A stretch of 64,000 nt of DNA, taken from NCBI GenBank assembly GCA_038320555.1, contig JBBQEJ010000008.1, forward strand, positions 6,275-70,274, written 5' to 3'. The notes beneath the pieces were generated by a model that saw only the letters and a list, made by a program, of their open reading frames with translations, did no database searches and had not been told where the DNA came from. This DNA comes from JALZOC01 sp038320555. Lineage in GTDB: Bacteria > Acidobacteriota > Vicinamibacteria > Vicinamibacterales > 2-12-FULL-66-21. Of this stretch, positions 8,829 to 17,738 are shown piece after piece. Each line of letters begins with the position of its first letter. Position 1 is the first letter of the stretch. The position numbers and the translations under genes are program-made.

Positions 8829-10139
8829 TTAAGTGAGCGCGGGCTGCTCAATCGGCGTATGCGCGTCGAGAAAAAGCCAGCACACCGCGCCAAGGCTGTA
8901 CACGGCGGCGGACACGTAGAACGTCAGCGTCCAGTCTTGCCCAGTCCATGCCAGCAGGTAGCCGATGACGAGCGGAGACAGCGCGCCGGCGACGCTGCCC
9001 ATCATGTTCATCGTGCCGGACACCGTGCCGGCATAGCGCCCGCCGACGTCCATGCAGCCCGCCCACGCAGCCGGCATCACGAAGTCGTTGAAGAGTCCAG
9101 CCAGTCCGAGCACGAACATGGCCGTTGTCGGGTCATCGACCTTCGTGAAGACAAAGATCGACGCCGACGCACCGGCAAAGCCGATGATCGCCACGATCCG
9201 CCGCGCGAGCGCGACACTCCCGAGGGCGCGCGTCAATCGCGGAATGATCGCGGCAGAGATCAGGCAGCCCACGCCGCCAAGCAGCAGCGGCAGACCAGCC
9301 AGCAAGGCGCCCATCTTGTTGCCGGTGCCACGCACCTCCCGCAGATACGTGGGCAGCCATGTCACGTAAAACCACCACCCATAGGCGAGGCACGTATATT
9401 GGGCGGCCAGCAGCCACACGGCGGGTTTCGAATAAATCAGGCCCCACGGTGTAGGACCGTGCACGACGGCGGTTTCGGCGGCCGGCGGCAGCAGGGCGGC
9501 CTCGGCGGCGTTCACGCTCGGATGCGTTCGGGGATCGTCACGGAACCACCGATAGAACACGATCGCCCATCCAACGCCCAGCAGGCCGAAAATCTCGAAG
9601 GCACGGCGCCACGTGACAAAGTCCATCACGTAGGCGACGAGCAGGGGTGTCAGGGCGCCTCCCCATCGCGCGGCAAGCCAGAGATTCGCCTGGGCGCGCT
9701 CGCGTTCCCGGTGCGGGAGCCAGAGCGTAAAGATGCGCGTGAGGTTCGGAAAACAGCCGGCCTCGCCGACGCCGAAGAGGGCGCGTGTCACGAGCAGCGA
9801 CATCGCGCTCCACGCCCAGCCTGTCGCCGCGGTAAAAAACGACCACCAGATCACGATCCGCATCAGGACGCGCCGCGGACCCATGCGATCGGCAAGCCAC
9901 CCGCCGGGGATCTCGAACAACGCGTAGGCCCACCCGAAAATCGAAAATGCCCATCCCATCTGGATCTTGGTCAGCCCGAGATCGTGGCTGATGAGTGGCG
10001 CCGCCTGCGAGATACACACCCGGTCGATGTACATGATGACGGCAAGCGTCATCGCAAAGCCGACCGTGACGTAGCGCGCCCGCGTGGGAGCCGTGTAGGC
10101 GCCCTGCGGCACGCGTGGCGCGGCAGATGAAGTGGCCAT
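8829..10139 (-). CDS. MFS transporter, anion:cation symporter-like
   Basis: A 436-residue permease with about 12 hydrophobic segments. The MFS signature after helix 2 is GGWLADRMGPRRVLMR, and the first half carries GVGEAGCFPNLTRIFTLWLP, the style of the ACS (galactonate/hexuronate/phthalate) subfamily. It probably imports an organic or sugar acid with protons or sodium. I start at the ATG at 10139, with GAGG five bases upstream, rather than the in-frame TTG 21 bases further out. Nearby oxidoreductases and TIM barrels fit a sugar-acid substrate, but that is inference. Confidence 0.85.
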   Translation of the reverse strand: MATSSAAPRVPQGAYTAPTRARYVTVGFAMTLAVIMYIDRVCISQAAPLISHDLGLTKIQMGWAFSIFGWAYALFEIPGGWLADRMGPRRVLMRIVIWWSFFTAATGWAWSAMSLLVTRALFGVGEAGCFPNLTRIFTLWLPHRERERAQANLWLAARWGGALTPLLVAYVMDFVTWRRAFEIFGLLGVGWAIVFYRWFRDDPRTHPSVNAAEAALLPPAAETAVVHGPTPWGLIYSKPAVWLLAAQYTCLAYGWWFYVTWLPTYLREVRGTGNKMGALLAGLPLLLGGVGCLISAAIIPRLTRALGSVALARRIVAIIGFAGASASIFVFTKVDDPTTAMFVLGLAGLFNDFVMPAAWAGCMDVGGRYAGTVSGTMNMMGSVAGALSPLVIGYLLAWTGQDWTLTFYVSAAVYSLGAVCWLFLDAHTPIEQPALT

Positions 10140-10190
10140 CGGGGCCTCATCATATGCCAAGTGTCGACATCGTTGGCCGCTCGTGGCGTG

Positions 10191-10391
10191 TCACGTACGG
10201 ATCGCGCAGAGATCGCGGAGAACGCGGAGACACAGAAGGGAAAGACCCAGGTTCGGAACGATCGTCAGCCGCCAGCGGGCTGCACTGAGGCCGTCCGCCG
10301 ACCCGTGCTTCGCGCGGCAGAAGGCGAACAGTCTTCTCGACGTCCTCTGCGTCTTCTGCGTTCTCTGCGCGAGATCGTCGTCGTCTTAGCT
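10191..10391. repeat. GCAGAGA-type long hairpin element (copy 1)
   Basis: The left arm opens with CACGTACGGATCGCGCAGAG, followed by GCGGAGAACGCGGAGA. The right arm is the imperfect complement (CTCTGCGTCTTCTGCGTTCT, then CTGCGCGAGATCGTCG). The core is rich in CGCTTCGCGCGG-like sequence. Related elements lie at 13519, 37547, 44484 and 61040; copies 44484 and 61040 share the CACGTACG boundary. No open gene lies inside. Confidence 0.8.
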
Positions 10392-10435
10392 TCTCTCCCT
10401 CTCCCCATTCGGACTTGCCGGTGCACAATGTCCGT

Positions 10436-11407
10436 ATGACAGCACAGCTCCCTCGCCTCGGTCTCGACACCTACAGTCTCCGCGCGCAGAACTGGACGGC
10501 ATTCCAGCAACTGGACTTCTGCGCCGCACACGGCGTTCAGGTCGTCCACTTCAGCGAACCGCGGCTCATCGGCGGCCTCGATCGCGCGCACCTGGAGCGC
10601 GTGCGCGCGCACGCGGACGCACTCCACCTCGCCATCGAGATCGGGATGTTGTCGATGTGTCCCTCGTCCGGGATCTTCGATCCCGCGCAGGGAACAGCCG
10701 AAGAGCAATTGGCGCGGATCATCGACGCCGCCGTCACCTGCCGCTCCCCGCTCGTTCGCTGCGTTGTCGGCAACCGGTTCGATCGACAGTCGCCGGGCGG
10801 CATCGAACGGCACATCGACGAGGCGCTGAAGGTGCTGCGGAACGTGCGATCGCGCGTCGTGGACGCCGGTGTAAAGCTGGCCGTCGAGAATCACTCGGGC
10901 GACATGCAGGCGCGCGAGCTGAAAATGCTGGTGGAAGCGGCCGGACCCGACTACGTCGGTGTTTGCATCGACTCCGGGAATGCCTCCTGGGCGATGGAAG
11001 ATCCGCACCTGACGCTCGAAACACTGGCGCCACATGTGCTCACGAGCCACATGCGCGATAGCGCCGTGTGGAATTCTCCCGAAGGGGCCGTCGCCCAATG
11101 GACGAGCATGGGAGAGGGAAACGTCGATCTCGCCAGGTACATCCGCACATACGCCGAGCGGTGTCCCGGGCGCGCCGTGTCCCTCGAACTCATCATGCAC
11201 CGGGAGCGCAGCTTCGATTACCGCGATCCGAGGTTCTGGTCCGCGTATCGCAATACGCCCGCCTGGGAGTTCGCACGGTTTCTGTCCCGCGCGGAAAAGG
11301 GAGAGCCGCGGCCGCCGGTCGATCCGGCCGGAACCGAGAGCATCGACGACGTCGAGGTCAGTCTTCGATGGATCGCGATGACACTCGACTCGCGAAGAGA
11401 CTGCTAG
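10436..11407 (+). CDS. Sugar phosphate isomerase/epimerase-like TIM barrel (cytoplasmic)
   Basis: A 323-residue TIM barrel without an export signal. The motifs follow the AP_endonuc_2 superfamily: RLGLDTYSLRAQNW, VVHFSEPRLIG, VKLAVENHSGDMQARE, YVGVCIDSGNASW, HVLTSHMRDSAVW and VSLELIMHRERSFDYR. The Glu of VENH, the Asp of CIDSG, the His of SHMRDS and the late Glu are the likely metal ligands. The ATG at 10436 directly follows the hairpin element, and no strong ribosome site is visible. Its last 50 bases overlap the end of the convergent membrane-protein gene. Substrate unknown. Confidence 0.8.
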   Translation: MTAQLPRLGLDTYSLRAQNWTAFQQLDFCAAHGVQVVHFSEPRLIGGLDRAHLERVRAHADALHLAIEIGMLSMCPSSGIFDPAQGTAEEQLARIIDAAVTCRSPLVRCVVGNRFDRQSPGGIERHIDEALKVLRNVRSRVVDAGVKLAVENHSGDMQARELKMLVEAAGPDYVGVCIDSGNASWAMEDPHLTLETLAPHVLTSHMRDSAVWNSPEGAVAQWTSMGEGNVDLARYIRTYAERCPGRAVSLELIMHRERSFDYRDPRFWSAYRNTPAWEFARFLSRAEKGEPRPPVDPAGTESIDDVEVSLRWIAMTLDSRRDC

Positions 11408-11828
11408 GCAGGCCGACGCCCAGCATATGAATGATCAGGCCATTGGCAACGACCGGCCACGGGAACGATCCGCGGCCCGCGGCCGACAAGGGCAGCACAA
11501 CGAAATTCATCACGAGATAGACGACCACGCCGTACATCAAGCCTGACCAAACCGGAGTACGGCGAAGGATCGAAATGTGCCGGCTGGCGACGAAGAAGGT
11601 GGCGACGATCATGAAGGCGATCGAGAAATGAAGCACGGCCCCGAGAACGGCCGTGCCCGGGCCACCAGAGAACGCCGCGCGGCCCAGAAGGCCGGACGCG
11701 ATGCTTTGAAGAATCCGGATGGCCCGCGCGCCTCTGAGGCCGAAGAAGACGAACGCGTCCGCCAGGTCGAGGATACCGACGACCAGTGTGCCGTACAGAA
11801 GCGCGCGTGCGGTGCTCAAACGGATCAT
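11358..11828 (-). CDS. Small membrane protein, about four TM helices
   Basis: A 156-residue hydrophobic protein with likely transmembrane stretches at LLYGTLVVGILDLADAFVFF, FSIAFMIVATFFVA, LMYGVVVYLVMNFVVLPL and VVANGLIIHMLGVGLP. I do not recognise the family with certainty. Its start overlaps the DUF2007 gene stop by four bases (ATGA), so the two are co-translated, and its 3' end overlaps the convergent TIM-barrel gene. A membrane-partner role with the DUF2007 protein is inference only. Confidence 0.7.
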   Translation of the reverse strand: MIRLSTARALLYGTLVVGILDLADAFVFFGLRGARAIRILQSIASGLLGRAAFSGGPGTAVLGAVLHFSIAFMIVATFFVASRHISILRRTPVWSGLMYGVVVYLVMNFVVLPLSAAGRGSFPWPVVANGLIIHMLGVGLPSSLFASRVSSRSIED

Positions 11829-12043
11829 CCGTTCGCAGAGCCCAGAATCTCGCCGGCCTGGGCCGCGTCCTCAGCGCGAACGCGAAGCTTCACGCCGCCC
11901 ATCCACAGCCCCGGCTGCGTGCCGCCGGCGCCATCAGCCTCGATCATCGACACGATCCCGGCAGCTCGCAGTGCGCTCTGGGCAAGGTCCGCTTCGATTC
12001 GATTGATGTATGTGCGGACGACGACGAGGTCAGGGTGATCCAT
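11825..12043 (-). CDS. DUF2007-type small protein
   Basis: A 72-residue protein. LVVVRTYINRIEADLAQSAL followed by AAGIVSMIEAD and ending VRAEDAAQAGEIL matches the DUF2007 (putative signal-transducing) fold: a short alpha/beta domain beginning with a source-tracking helix. No catalytic residues are known for the family. It is translationally coupled to the membrane protein downstream. Confidence 0.75.
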   Translation of the reverse strand: MDHPDLVVVRTYINRIEADLAQSALRAAGIVSMIEADGAGGTQPGLWMGGVKLRVRAEDAAQAGEILGSANG

Positions 12044-12061
12044 CGTGGCACCTCGGTTCTG

Positions 12062-12102
12062 CGAAGCCTTTGGCCTTTCCCCTTTGGCCTTTTCCCTCGT
12101 GC
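12062..12102. repeat. CCTTTGGCC / CTTTTCC repeat
   Basis: Three CCTTTGGCC-type words (CCTTTGGCCTTTCCCCTTTG and onward) fill the gap between the MFS stop and the DUF2007 start. The same word family appears at 29105-29140, 40262-40320 and 41365-41377. Confidence 0.7.
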
Positions 12103-12103
12103 C

Positions 12104-13432
12104 TTAGTCGAACCGCGCCGGTTCGATCCGCCGCAGCACGAGAAAGACACTGGCCATTGCCAGGAATGGCAACAGGCCTGCGCCGAAGAACACCGGCGTC
12201 CACCCGTACGTGTCGACGACCATCCCCGTGTAAAGGACGGCAAGCAGCGCCGCGCCGTTGTCACCGAGTCCCGCGATGCCGTTGACGCGTCCAGCGAGGT
12301 GCTGCGGCACGATGTCACCGACTGTCCCGATGTAGGTCGCGGCCACCCATTGGTTGCCAAACAGCGCCAGCCCCATGAGCAGCACTGCCAGGTAATCGTT
12401 CGAGACAAACGGCATCGTCATGCTGAGGGCTCCCAGGCCGAACGCGCACGTGAACGCGATCTTCCGTCCGCGGTCCACGGAGCCGGTCGCCTTGACGAAC
12501 CGGTCAGTCAGCATGCCTCCCACCACGTTGCCGGTCATCCCAATCAGGTTCGGCACCGACGCGAAGAACCCGATGGCGAGAAACGACATGCCGCGCCCCG
12601 TGCGCAGATACAGCGGAAGCCAGGTCCAGTAGAAGGTGGTGATCGGCCCCGTGAATATTCGAATCAGACAGAGGCCGATCACCTTTCGATTTCGGATCAG
12701 CTGTTCCAGCCTGATCGTCGTCGCTGATGCAGCCGCCGTCCCGGCCGGCTTGACCGCGATCGCCGTCATCGTCTGCTTGTCGGGAAACGTCGCGAGCCAC
12801 GGGAACAGCCAGATGAGGCCGGCGAGCGAGGGGATGAGGAACGCCATCCGCCAGTCGCTGTGGGCCGCGATGAACACCACGATCGGAGGCGCGATCACAG
12901 AGCCAAGCTGCGCGCCCGCGTTGAAGATGCCGCCCGCTTTGGAGCGTGTGGCCGCTGGAAACAGGCCGGCGAGCGCCTTGATTCCGGCGGTGTAGTTGCC
13001 GCACTCGCTCAATCCCATCAGAAAACGCAGCAGGATGAACCCCGCCAGACCGCCGGCGAGCACCGGGAAACCCGGGATCACAGAGAGGATGGCGCTGGCG
13101 ATGGTGTTGATGGCAGTTCCAGGCCCCGCCAGCGCGTGCGCGGCGCCGATGAGGCACCACGCGGCGAACATGGCCGACAGCCCCACGCGGGTTCCGACTC
13201 GGTCGAGCAGCGAACCAGCCGGCACCTGCCCGCACATCATCCCGAGATTGAAAGCGACGGCGATGTATCCGTACTGCGCGTTCGTCCACTTGAACTGCGT
13301 GCGGAGCTCGGAAGCCAGCACGGAGAGGATCTGACGGTCGAGCAGGTTGATCGTAATCGAGGCCGACAGCAGCCCGACGATCGTCCAGCGAGTTCGGGGT
13401 GAGAGGACCGAATCGGTCGTCGTTCCAGCCAT
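12104..13432 (-). CDS. MFS transporter, hexuronate-type (ExuT-like)
   Basis: A 442-residue permease with about 12 hydrophobic segments. The loop 2-3 motif is GSLLDRVGTRVGL, and LMGLSECGNYTAGIKALAGL plus FNAGAQLGSVIAPPIVVFI match the ACS/hexuronate branch of MFS. Likely substrates are glucuronate, galacturonate or similar acids, which would suit the CE15 esterase in this window, but specificity cannot be read out. The first residues are MAGTTTDSVLSPRTRW. The ATG has no obvious Shine-Dalgarno sequence. Confidence 0.85.
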   Translation of the reverse strand: MAGTTTDSVLSPRTRWTIVGLLSASITINLLDRQILSVLASELRTQFKWTNAQYGYIAVAFNLGMMCGQVPAGSLLDRVGTRVGLSAMFAAWCLIGAAHALAGPGTAINTIASAILSVIPGFPVLAGGLAGFILLRFLMGLSECGNYTAGIKALAGLFPAATRSKAGGIFNAGAQLGSVIAPPIVVFIAAHSDWRMAFLIPSLAGLIWLFPWLATFPDKQTMTAIAVKPAGTAAASATTIRLEQLIRNRKVIGLCLIRIFTGPITTFYWTWLPLYLRTGRGMSFLAIGFFASVPNLIGMTGNVVGGMLTDRFVKATGSVDRGRKIAFTCAFGLGALSMTMPFVSNDYLAVLLMGLALFGNQWVAATYIGTVGDIVPQHLAGRVNGIAGLGDNGAALLAVLYTGMVVDTYGWTPVFFGAGLLPFLAMASVFLVLRRIEPARFD

Positions 13433-13518
13433 AGCAGTTCTTTATCGCGATTCGAAAGCCGACAGAGTATTCGAGCCCGCTGAGATCGTGTCAAGCCGTC
13501 TCATTGTCGCTCGCGGTC

Positions 13519-13660
13519 ACGACGAGATCTCGCGCGCAGAACGCAGAGAGCGCAAGAGAAGGCAGGTGAAGAAGCGGGCTGCTGCACCGTTCCTGCGCAC
13601 GCGGGTCGGTGGAACGGCATCGACAGCCTTCGCTGCGTCCTCTGCGCGAGATATCTTTCT
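13519..13660. repeat. GCAGAGA-type long hairpin element (copy 2)
   Basis: The left arm (GATCTCGCGCGCAGAACGCA, then GAGAGCGCAAGAGAAGG) pairs imperfectly with the right arm (CTTCGCTGCGTCCTCTGCGC, then GAGATATC). It sits between the stop of one oxidoreductase gene and the start of the downstream MFS gene. Confidence 0.7.
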
Positions 13661-13696
13661 GGCGATTCTGCGCGAACGGTCCTTCTCGACACGCAG

Positions 13697-14779
13697 CTAC
13701 ACAGTCGTCCACTGCCGCGTCTTTGCCGAGCGCTGCACGGCGTCGAACACCTGCTGCACCGCGAGCGCGTCGGTGAAGTTCGGATGAAAGTCCTCCTTCT
13801 TCGACAGGCACTCGAGGAACTGCGCCAGGGCGGCAATGAACGTGTGCTCGTAGCCGATGATGTGACCCGGCCGCCAGAAGTTGCCGAAGATCGGGTGCTT
13901 GAGGTCGGTCACGAGCACGTCGCGGGGTCCCTGCTCGGTGGATGGATCCGAGAAATCGAGAAATTCCAGATGATTCAAGCGCTCGAGGTTGAACCGCAGC
14001 ATGCCGCCCGACCCGTGGATCTCGAAGGTCTTGCGGTTCTTGCAACCGATGCCGTAACGGGTGGTTTCGAACGTGCCGGCGCTGCCGTTCTCGAAAGCTA
14101 CGAGCGCCATCACCGCGTCGTCCACCGAACGGTTTGGCGCGAATGTGCGTGCGCTGGCGACGGTTTCCCTGATGGCGCCATTCAGATAGAGCGCGGTATC
14201 GATGGAATGCGTCAGGAGATCGTCGCCGACACCGGAGCCCGCCTGTGCGGGATCCATCTTCCATGAGGCGGCGCGTGACGTGTCCGGCCCCCACTGCTGT
14301 TTGTAGGTGGCGTTGTAATGGAAGATGGTGCCGAGCCGGCCTCCGTCGATGAGCTGACGCGCATAGGCGATTGCCGGCACGCGACGGTAGTTGAACCACA
14401 CGAGGGTGGGCACGCCCCGCGCCGCGTGCGCCATCGTACGGGCCTCTGCGAGCGATAAGGCGAGCGGCTTCTCACAGAGAACAATCTTGCCCGCTTCGGC
14501 CGCCGCGATGGCAGCGGGCGCATGCAGGTGGTTCGGAAGGCAGATGTCGACGGCATCGATATCCTTGCGATCGATCGCCGCACGCCAGTCCGTCGCCGTT
14601 TCTTCCCAGCCCCACCGGGCCGCCATACCGGCGAGCGCGCCCGCATCGCGACCGCACAGCAGCGTTCGCCGGATCGTATAAGGAAGATCGAAGAAATGCG
14701 GCGCCTGGCAGTAGGCATTCGAGTGGGCTTTGCCCATGAAACCCTGGCCCAGGAGCGCGACACGGAATTCGGGTGGCAT
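13697..14779 (-). CDS. Gfo/Idh/MocA oxidoreductase (cytoplasmic)
   Basis: A 360-residue protein without a signal peptide. The Rossmann motif ALLGQGFMGKAHSNAY is at residues 8-23, CEKPLALSLAEA carries the EKP motif with the active-site Lys, and HSIDTALYL follows GVGDDLLT in the substrate domain. This matches inositol/sugar dehydrogenases of the family. It is followed by an MFS acid/sugar transporter on the same strand, which suggests uptake plus oxidation, though a repeat element separates them. The ribosome site before the ATG at 14779 is weak because the CTGGAAA-type array begins there. Confidence 0.85.
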   Translation of the reverse strand: MPPEFRVALLGQGFMGKAHSNAYCQAPHFFDLPYTIRRTLLCGRDAGALAGMAARWGWEETATDWRAAIDRKDIDAVDICLPNHLHAPAAIAAAEAGKIVLCEKPLALSLAEARTMAHAARGVPTLVWFNYRRVPAIAYARQLIDGGRLGTIFHYNATYKQQWGPDTSRAASWKMDPAQAGSGVGDDLLTHSIDTALYLNGAIRETVASARTFAPNRSVDDAVMALVAFENGSAGTFETTRYGIGCKNRKTFEIHGSGGMLRFNLERLNHLEFLDFSDPSTEQGPRDVLVTDLKHPIFGNFWRPGHIIGYEHTFIAALAQFLECLSKKEDFHPNFTDALAVQQVFDAVQRSAKTRQWTTV

Positions 14780-14786
14780 CTAAAAG

Positions 14787-14869
14787 AAGTTTCCAGTTCC
14801 CAGTTCCCAGTTCCAGCCTTGGCGCTCACCACGAGAACTGGCAACTGGAGACTGGTTACTGGCAACCGA
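14787..14869. repeat. CCAGTTCCCAGTT / AACTGGAAACTGG hairpin array
   Basis: Tandem TTCCCAG words on the left and complementary CTGGCAA/CTGGAGA words on the right around a short spacer, giving a possible hairpin between two oxidoreductase genes. Same family as 48232-48380 and 51473-51540. Confidence 0.8.
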
Positions 14870-14871
14870 CA

Positions 14872-16302
14872 TCAGACCGTCTTGCTCTTCATCGACGCCG
14901 GGTCCCAGCCGAGCGGCTTGCCTTCCTTCAACGACTCGAGCGCGAGAAGGCACGGCAGCGCCGAGTGGTACCCGATCTCCATGTGCGCGTTGGGCGCCTT
15001 TCGAGACTTGACGCAATCGAGGAAGTTCCGCGTATGCACGTCGAGCGGGTAATCCTCCTCGACGCCCCCCCGTGGATTGATGTAGAGCTGTGCTTCAACC
15101 GGGACCGGGTTGTTTTCGCCCCGTCCACCACCTCCGCCGCGCCCGCCGCGGCCTCTGCCCGGTGCGCCCTGGGCGCCTGGCGCCCCGGCCGGCGCGCCGC
15201 CAGGCGCAATCGCCGCCCCGCCTGCCCCGAGCGTCGCTCCGCCCGCGGTGGGAGGCGGCGGCGCTCCCTGCTTGCGGATCACGTGCGGCACGACGGGCCG
15301 GACGGCCCATCCCTGCCGATTGACCTGCAGCGAGCCTCTCGCGCCGATGAAGAACACGCCCCAGTTCTCGAGCTTGTTCTCCGTCGCCGGGTCCATGTAG
15401 ACCTCGGCGTTCGCGAACGTCATGATGAAGTTGTCGTACTGCCACGCGATCGAGAACGTGTCCTGCACCTCTTCCGGATCCGCATCCGGCACGGCGAAAA
15501 ACGCGCCGGTCGCAGACGTCCTGAGCGGGATCTTTCCATCAGCGTTCATGAACCAATGCGCGACGTCGACGTGATGGGCGCCCCAATCGGCGACGAGGCC
15601 GCCGCCGTAGTCGTACCAGCCGCGCCATGCGAGCCGGCTCGGCTTGAACGCCTTGCGCGGAGCGGGTCCCTGAAAGCCCTCCCAATCGAGTCCGGCGGGA
15701 ACGGGCTGCTCCGGCTCTTTCGGGCGCGCATACGAGCCCGGCTGCACGATGACGACATGGCTGATCGTGCCGAGCGTCCCGCCGTCGAGGAACGCCTTCG
15801 CCTCCTGAAAGTGATCCCAGCTGCGCTGCTGCGTGCCGACCTGCACGACCTGCTTGCCCTTCTTGTACGCGTCGAGCATCGCGTTGACGCGGGCGATGGT
15901 GTTCGAGGCGGGCTTTTCGACGTAGACGTCCTTGCCGGCAGACACCGCGTCGATCATCTGCTGGCTATGCCAATGATCCGGCGTGGCGATGAGGACGGCA
16001 TCGATATCGCGGCGATCGAGGATGCGCCGGTAGTCGCCGTAGACCTGCAGGTTGAAGGTCTGGCGCGCCGGGGTCATCCATTGATCGAGCTTCGCCTTGT
16101 TGACCTCGGCGGCGGCCAGGAACTGGCAATCCGCGTGTCGCGAGAGCGAGTCGAAGACGCGGCCGCCGCGGTTGCCGGTGCCGAGGATGGCCATGCGAAT
16201 GCGATTATTGGCACCCTGTGTCCCGAAACCCTTCAGAGGTTTGGTCGCCGCCGCCGTGAATGCAGCAGCCGAGAGCTGTAAAAACTTGCGCCTGCTTTCC
16301 AT
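14872..16302 (-). CDS. Gfo/Idh/MocA oxidoreductase with Tat signal
   Basis: A 476-residue protein. The Tat signal (MESRRKFLQLSAAAFTAAAT) precedes a Rossmann start (RMAILGTGNRGG), and TPDHWHSQQMIDAVSAG with VEKPASN gives the catalytic Lys. GGLVADWGAHHVDVAHW contains the usual His/Asp of the substrate pocket. A long Gly/Ala/Arg insert near nucleotides 15110-15230 (GRGRGGRGGGGGRG) separates two strands of the C-terminal sheet. The ATG at 16302 was chosen because AAGGAGA lies eight bases upstream; the longer frame has no signal. The role is exported sugar oxidation or reduction, substrate unknown. Confidence 0.88.
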   Translation of the reverse strand: MESRRKFLQLSAAAFTAAATKPLKGFGTQGANNRIRMAILGTGNRGGRVFDSLSRHADCQFLAAAEVNKAKLDQWMTPARQTFNLQVYGDYRRILDRRDIDAVLIATPDHWHSQQMIDAVSAGKDVYVEKPASNTIARVNAMLDAYKKGKQVVQVGTQQRSWDHFQEAKAFLDGGTLGTISHVVIVQPGSYARPKEPEQPVPAGLDWEGFQGPAPRKAFKPSRLAWRGWYDYGGGLVADWGAHHVDVAHWFMNADGKIPLRTSATGAFFAVPDADPEEVQDTFSIAWQYDNFIMTFANAEVYMDPATENKLENWGVFFIGARGSLQVNRQGWAVRPVVPHVIRKQGAPPPPTAGGATLGAGGAAIAPGGAPAGAPGAQGAPGRGRGGRGGGGGRGENNPVPVEAQLYINPRGGVEEDYPLDVHTRNFLDCVKSRKAPNAHMEIGYHSALPCLLALESLKEGKPLGWDPASMKSKTV

Positions 16303-16465
16303 GAACGCGTCTCCTTGGCCTCGAGCTGCCGATTTCCATGAACGGAGCCGTAGGCTACACCCGTTCGCGGAGTCGCGCAACGAGCGGTACACCGTGAAAA
16401 CGGATACGAAACAGCCGGTGCAAGCGTTTACCTGACCCGAGCGTGAAGACGGAGGGACAGCAAAG

Positions 16466-16562
16466 ATGAATCACCGATCACGAATCGCGAATCGTGGAAT
16501 CGAGAGCCTGGATTCCACGATTCAGGGATTCGACGATTCGTGATTCGTGATTCGAGGATTAA
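16466..16562. repeat. GATTCGTGATTC array
   Basis: GATCACGAATCGCGAATC words on the left and GATTCGTGATTCGTGATTC on the right, separated by a segment containing AATCGAGAGCC. The arms are mutually complementary. Family members lie at 17700-17778 and 22725-22790. Confidence 0.8.
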
Positions 16563-16574
16563 TGGTTCGTGCGC

Positions 16575-17645
16575 CTACTTGCCTGTCTTGCTGGATGTCC
16601 GTCCTAGCTTGACGCTGGGCCGGTCGTCGGCCTTGAGATCGCCGAGCGCGTACTGAATCCCCGCGAGGACGTGCTCGAGCATCTGCGGGTTGTCGTAGTA
16701 AATCGACTCGTGGTGCCCGAGTGCTTCGTAGAAGACCCGTCCCTGTCCTTCAGGCCGAATCCAGCACAAGGCGTAATCGTGGTCGGTCCGCTGCGGGTTT
16801 TCCTTCCGCTTGTCCGAATCGCTCATCATCGAATAATCGACGCTCGTGAGCACGTGCACGTTCTCTCGCGAGAAGGAATCCTGGTTGTACGTGTAGACCT
16901 CGTCGTTGATGTTGAACGACTTCCCTTTGAACGTGGCGTTGATCGGATTGGACGGATCGTCAATCTTGACCGTGATGGGCGTCGGCCAGTTCCAATGGGA
17001 TTTGAAGTAGCCGCCGATCATCTTGTTGAATTCGGGCCAGAGCGGATCGCCGCCCGGCTGGCCGCCGGCGCCGCGGTTGCCGCCGTGGTACGAATCGCTC
17101 GCGGCGTGAATACCCACGAGTCCCTTGCCGCTCCGGACAAAGTCGAGCAGCGCCTTGTGGCGCGCCCCGGTCGCGGCGGCATCGTTGGCATCGTCGAGGA
17201 ACACACCGGTGGTGCTGTCGAGCAACACGGCATCGTACTGCTTGAGGTTGTCCGCCGTGATGGCCGCGGGGTCGTAGCTCACGTCGGTCGTCCACGCGCC
17301 GGTCTTTTTGCCGATCTCGGTAATCGTGGCCGCCGCCAGCGGGCGCGACGAATGCGCAAAGCCGGCGGCCTTGGCGAGGACGAGCACCTTCCGCGGCTTC
17401 AGCGGTGTGGCCGGGGCCTTCGCGGGGAGCGCCGCCAGCATTCTGGTGACGTCGTTCGGACAGGGCACCTCCGGCTGGGCGCTCCGTCCGCCGCATGCAT
17501 CCAACGGCGGCTGTTGTTGAGCGGGCGGCTGGGCGGCCGGCGCGCCGGCAGCTGCCTGATGCGCCTGAATGCCGGACGAGCCCGCAATCATAACCAGTCC
17601 ACAGGCGCCCGCCAGCAGCGGGGCGAGCAGTTCTCTTGTCTTCAT
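16575..17645 (-). CDS. ThuA-like domain protein, exported
   Basis: A 356-residue protein with a signal peptide (LLAPLLAGACGLVMIAGSSG), an Ala/Pro/Gln linker, then a ThuA (glutamine-amidotransferase-like) domain. Diagnostic stretches are VLVLAKAAGFAHSSR, YDAVLLDSTTGVF, GLVGIHAASDSYHG and RVFYEALGHHESIY. ThuA in rhizobia takes part in trehalose/sucrose catabolism through 3-keto sugars. Exported ThuA-like proteins in soil bacteria are common but poorly characterised. Next to Tat-exported oxidoreductases, a role in keto-sugar processing is a reasonable inference. The ATG at 17645 follows GGGGGATGT. Confidence 0.85.
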   Translation of the reverse strand: MKTRELLAPLLAGACGLVMIAGSSGIQAHQAAAGAPAAQPPAQQQPPLDACGGRSAQPEVPCPNDVTRMLAALPAKAPATPLKPRKVLVLAKAAGFAHSSRPLAAATITEIGKKTGAWTTDVSYDPAAITADNLKQYDAVLLDSTTGVFLDDANDAAATGARHKALLDFVRSGKGLVGIHAASDSYHGGNRGAGGQPGGDPLWPEFNKMIGGYFKSHWNWPTPITVKIDDPSNPINATFKGKSFNINDEVYTYNQDSFSRENVHVLTSVDYSMMSDSDKRKENPQRTDHDYALCWIRPEGQGRVFYEALGHHESIYYDNPQMLEHVLAGIQYALGDLKADDRPSVKLGRTSSKTGK

Positions 17646-17699
17646 ACATCCCCCAGACAGTACTCTTCCGTGGGGATTTCTATAACACACACGGGACTG

Positions 17700-17738
17700 A
17701 ATCACTAATCGTGGAATCCTTCAATCGAGAGCTCGGAT
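17700..17738. repeat. AATCGTGGAATC array
   Basis: AATC/GATTC words. The segment TTCAATCGAGAGCTCGGATT is nearly identical to one at 22746-22767, which shows real copying rather than chance composition. The array continues into the 3' end of the pseudogene up to about 17778. Confidence 0.75.

Noticed and set aside
8859..10130. 423-codon plus-strand frame opposite the first MFS gene
   Set aside because: Translation is His/Arg/Gln-rich without hydrophobic or catalytic motifs, while the minus strand gives a full MFS protein.
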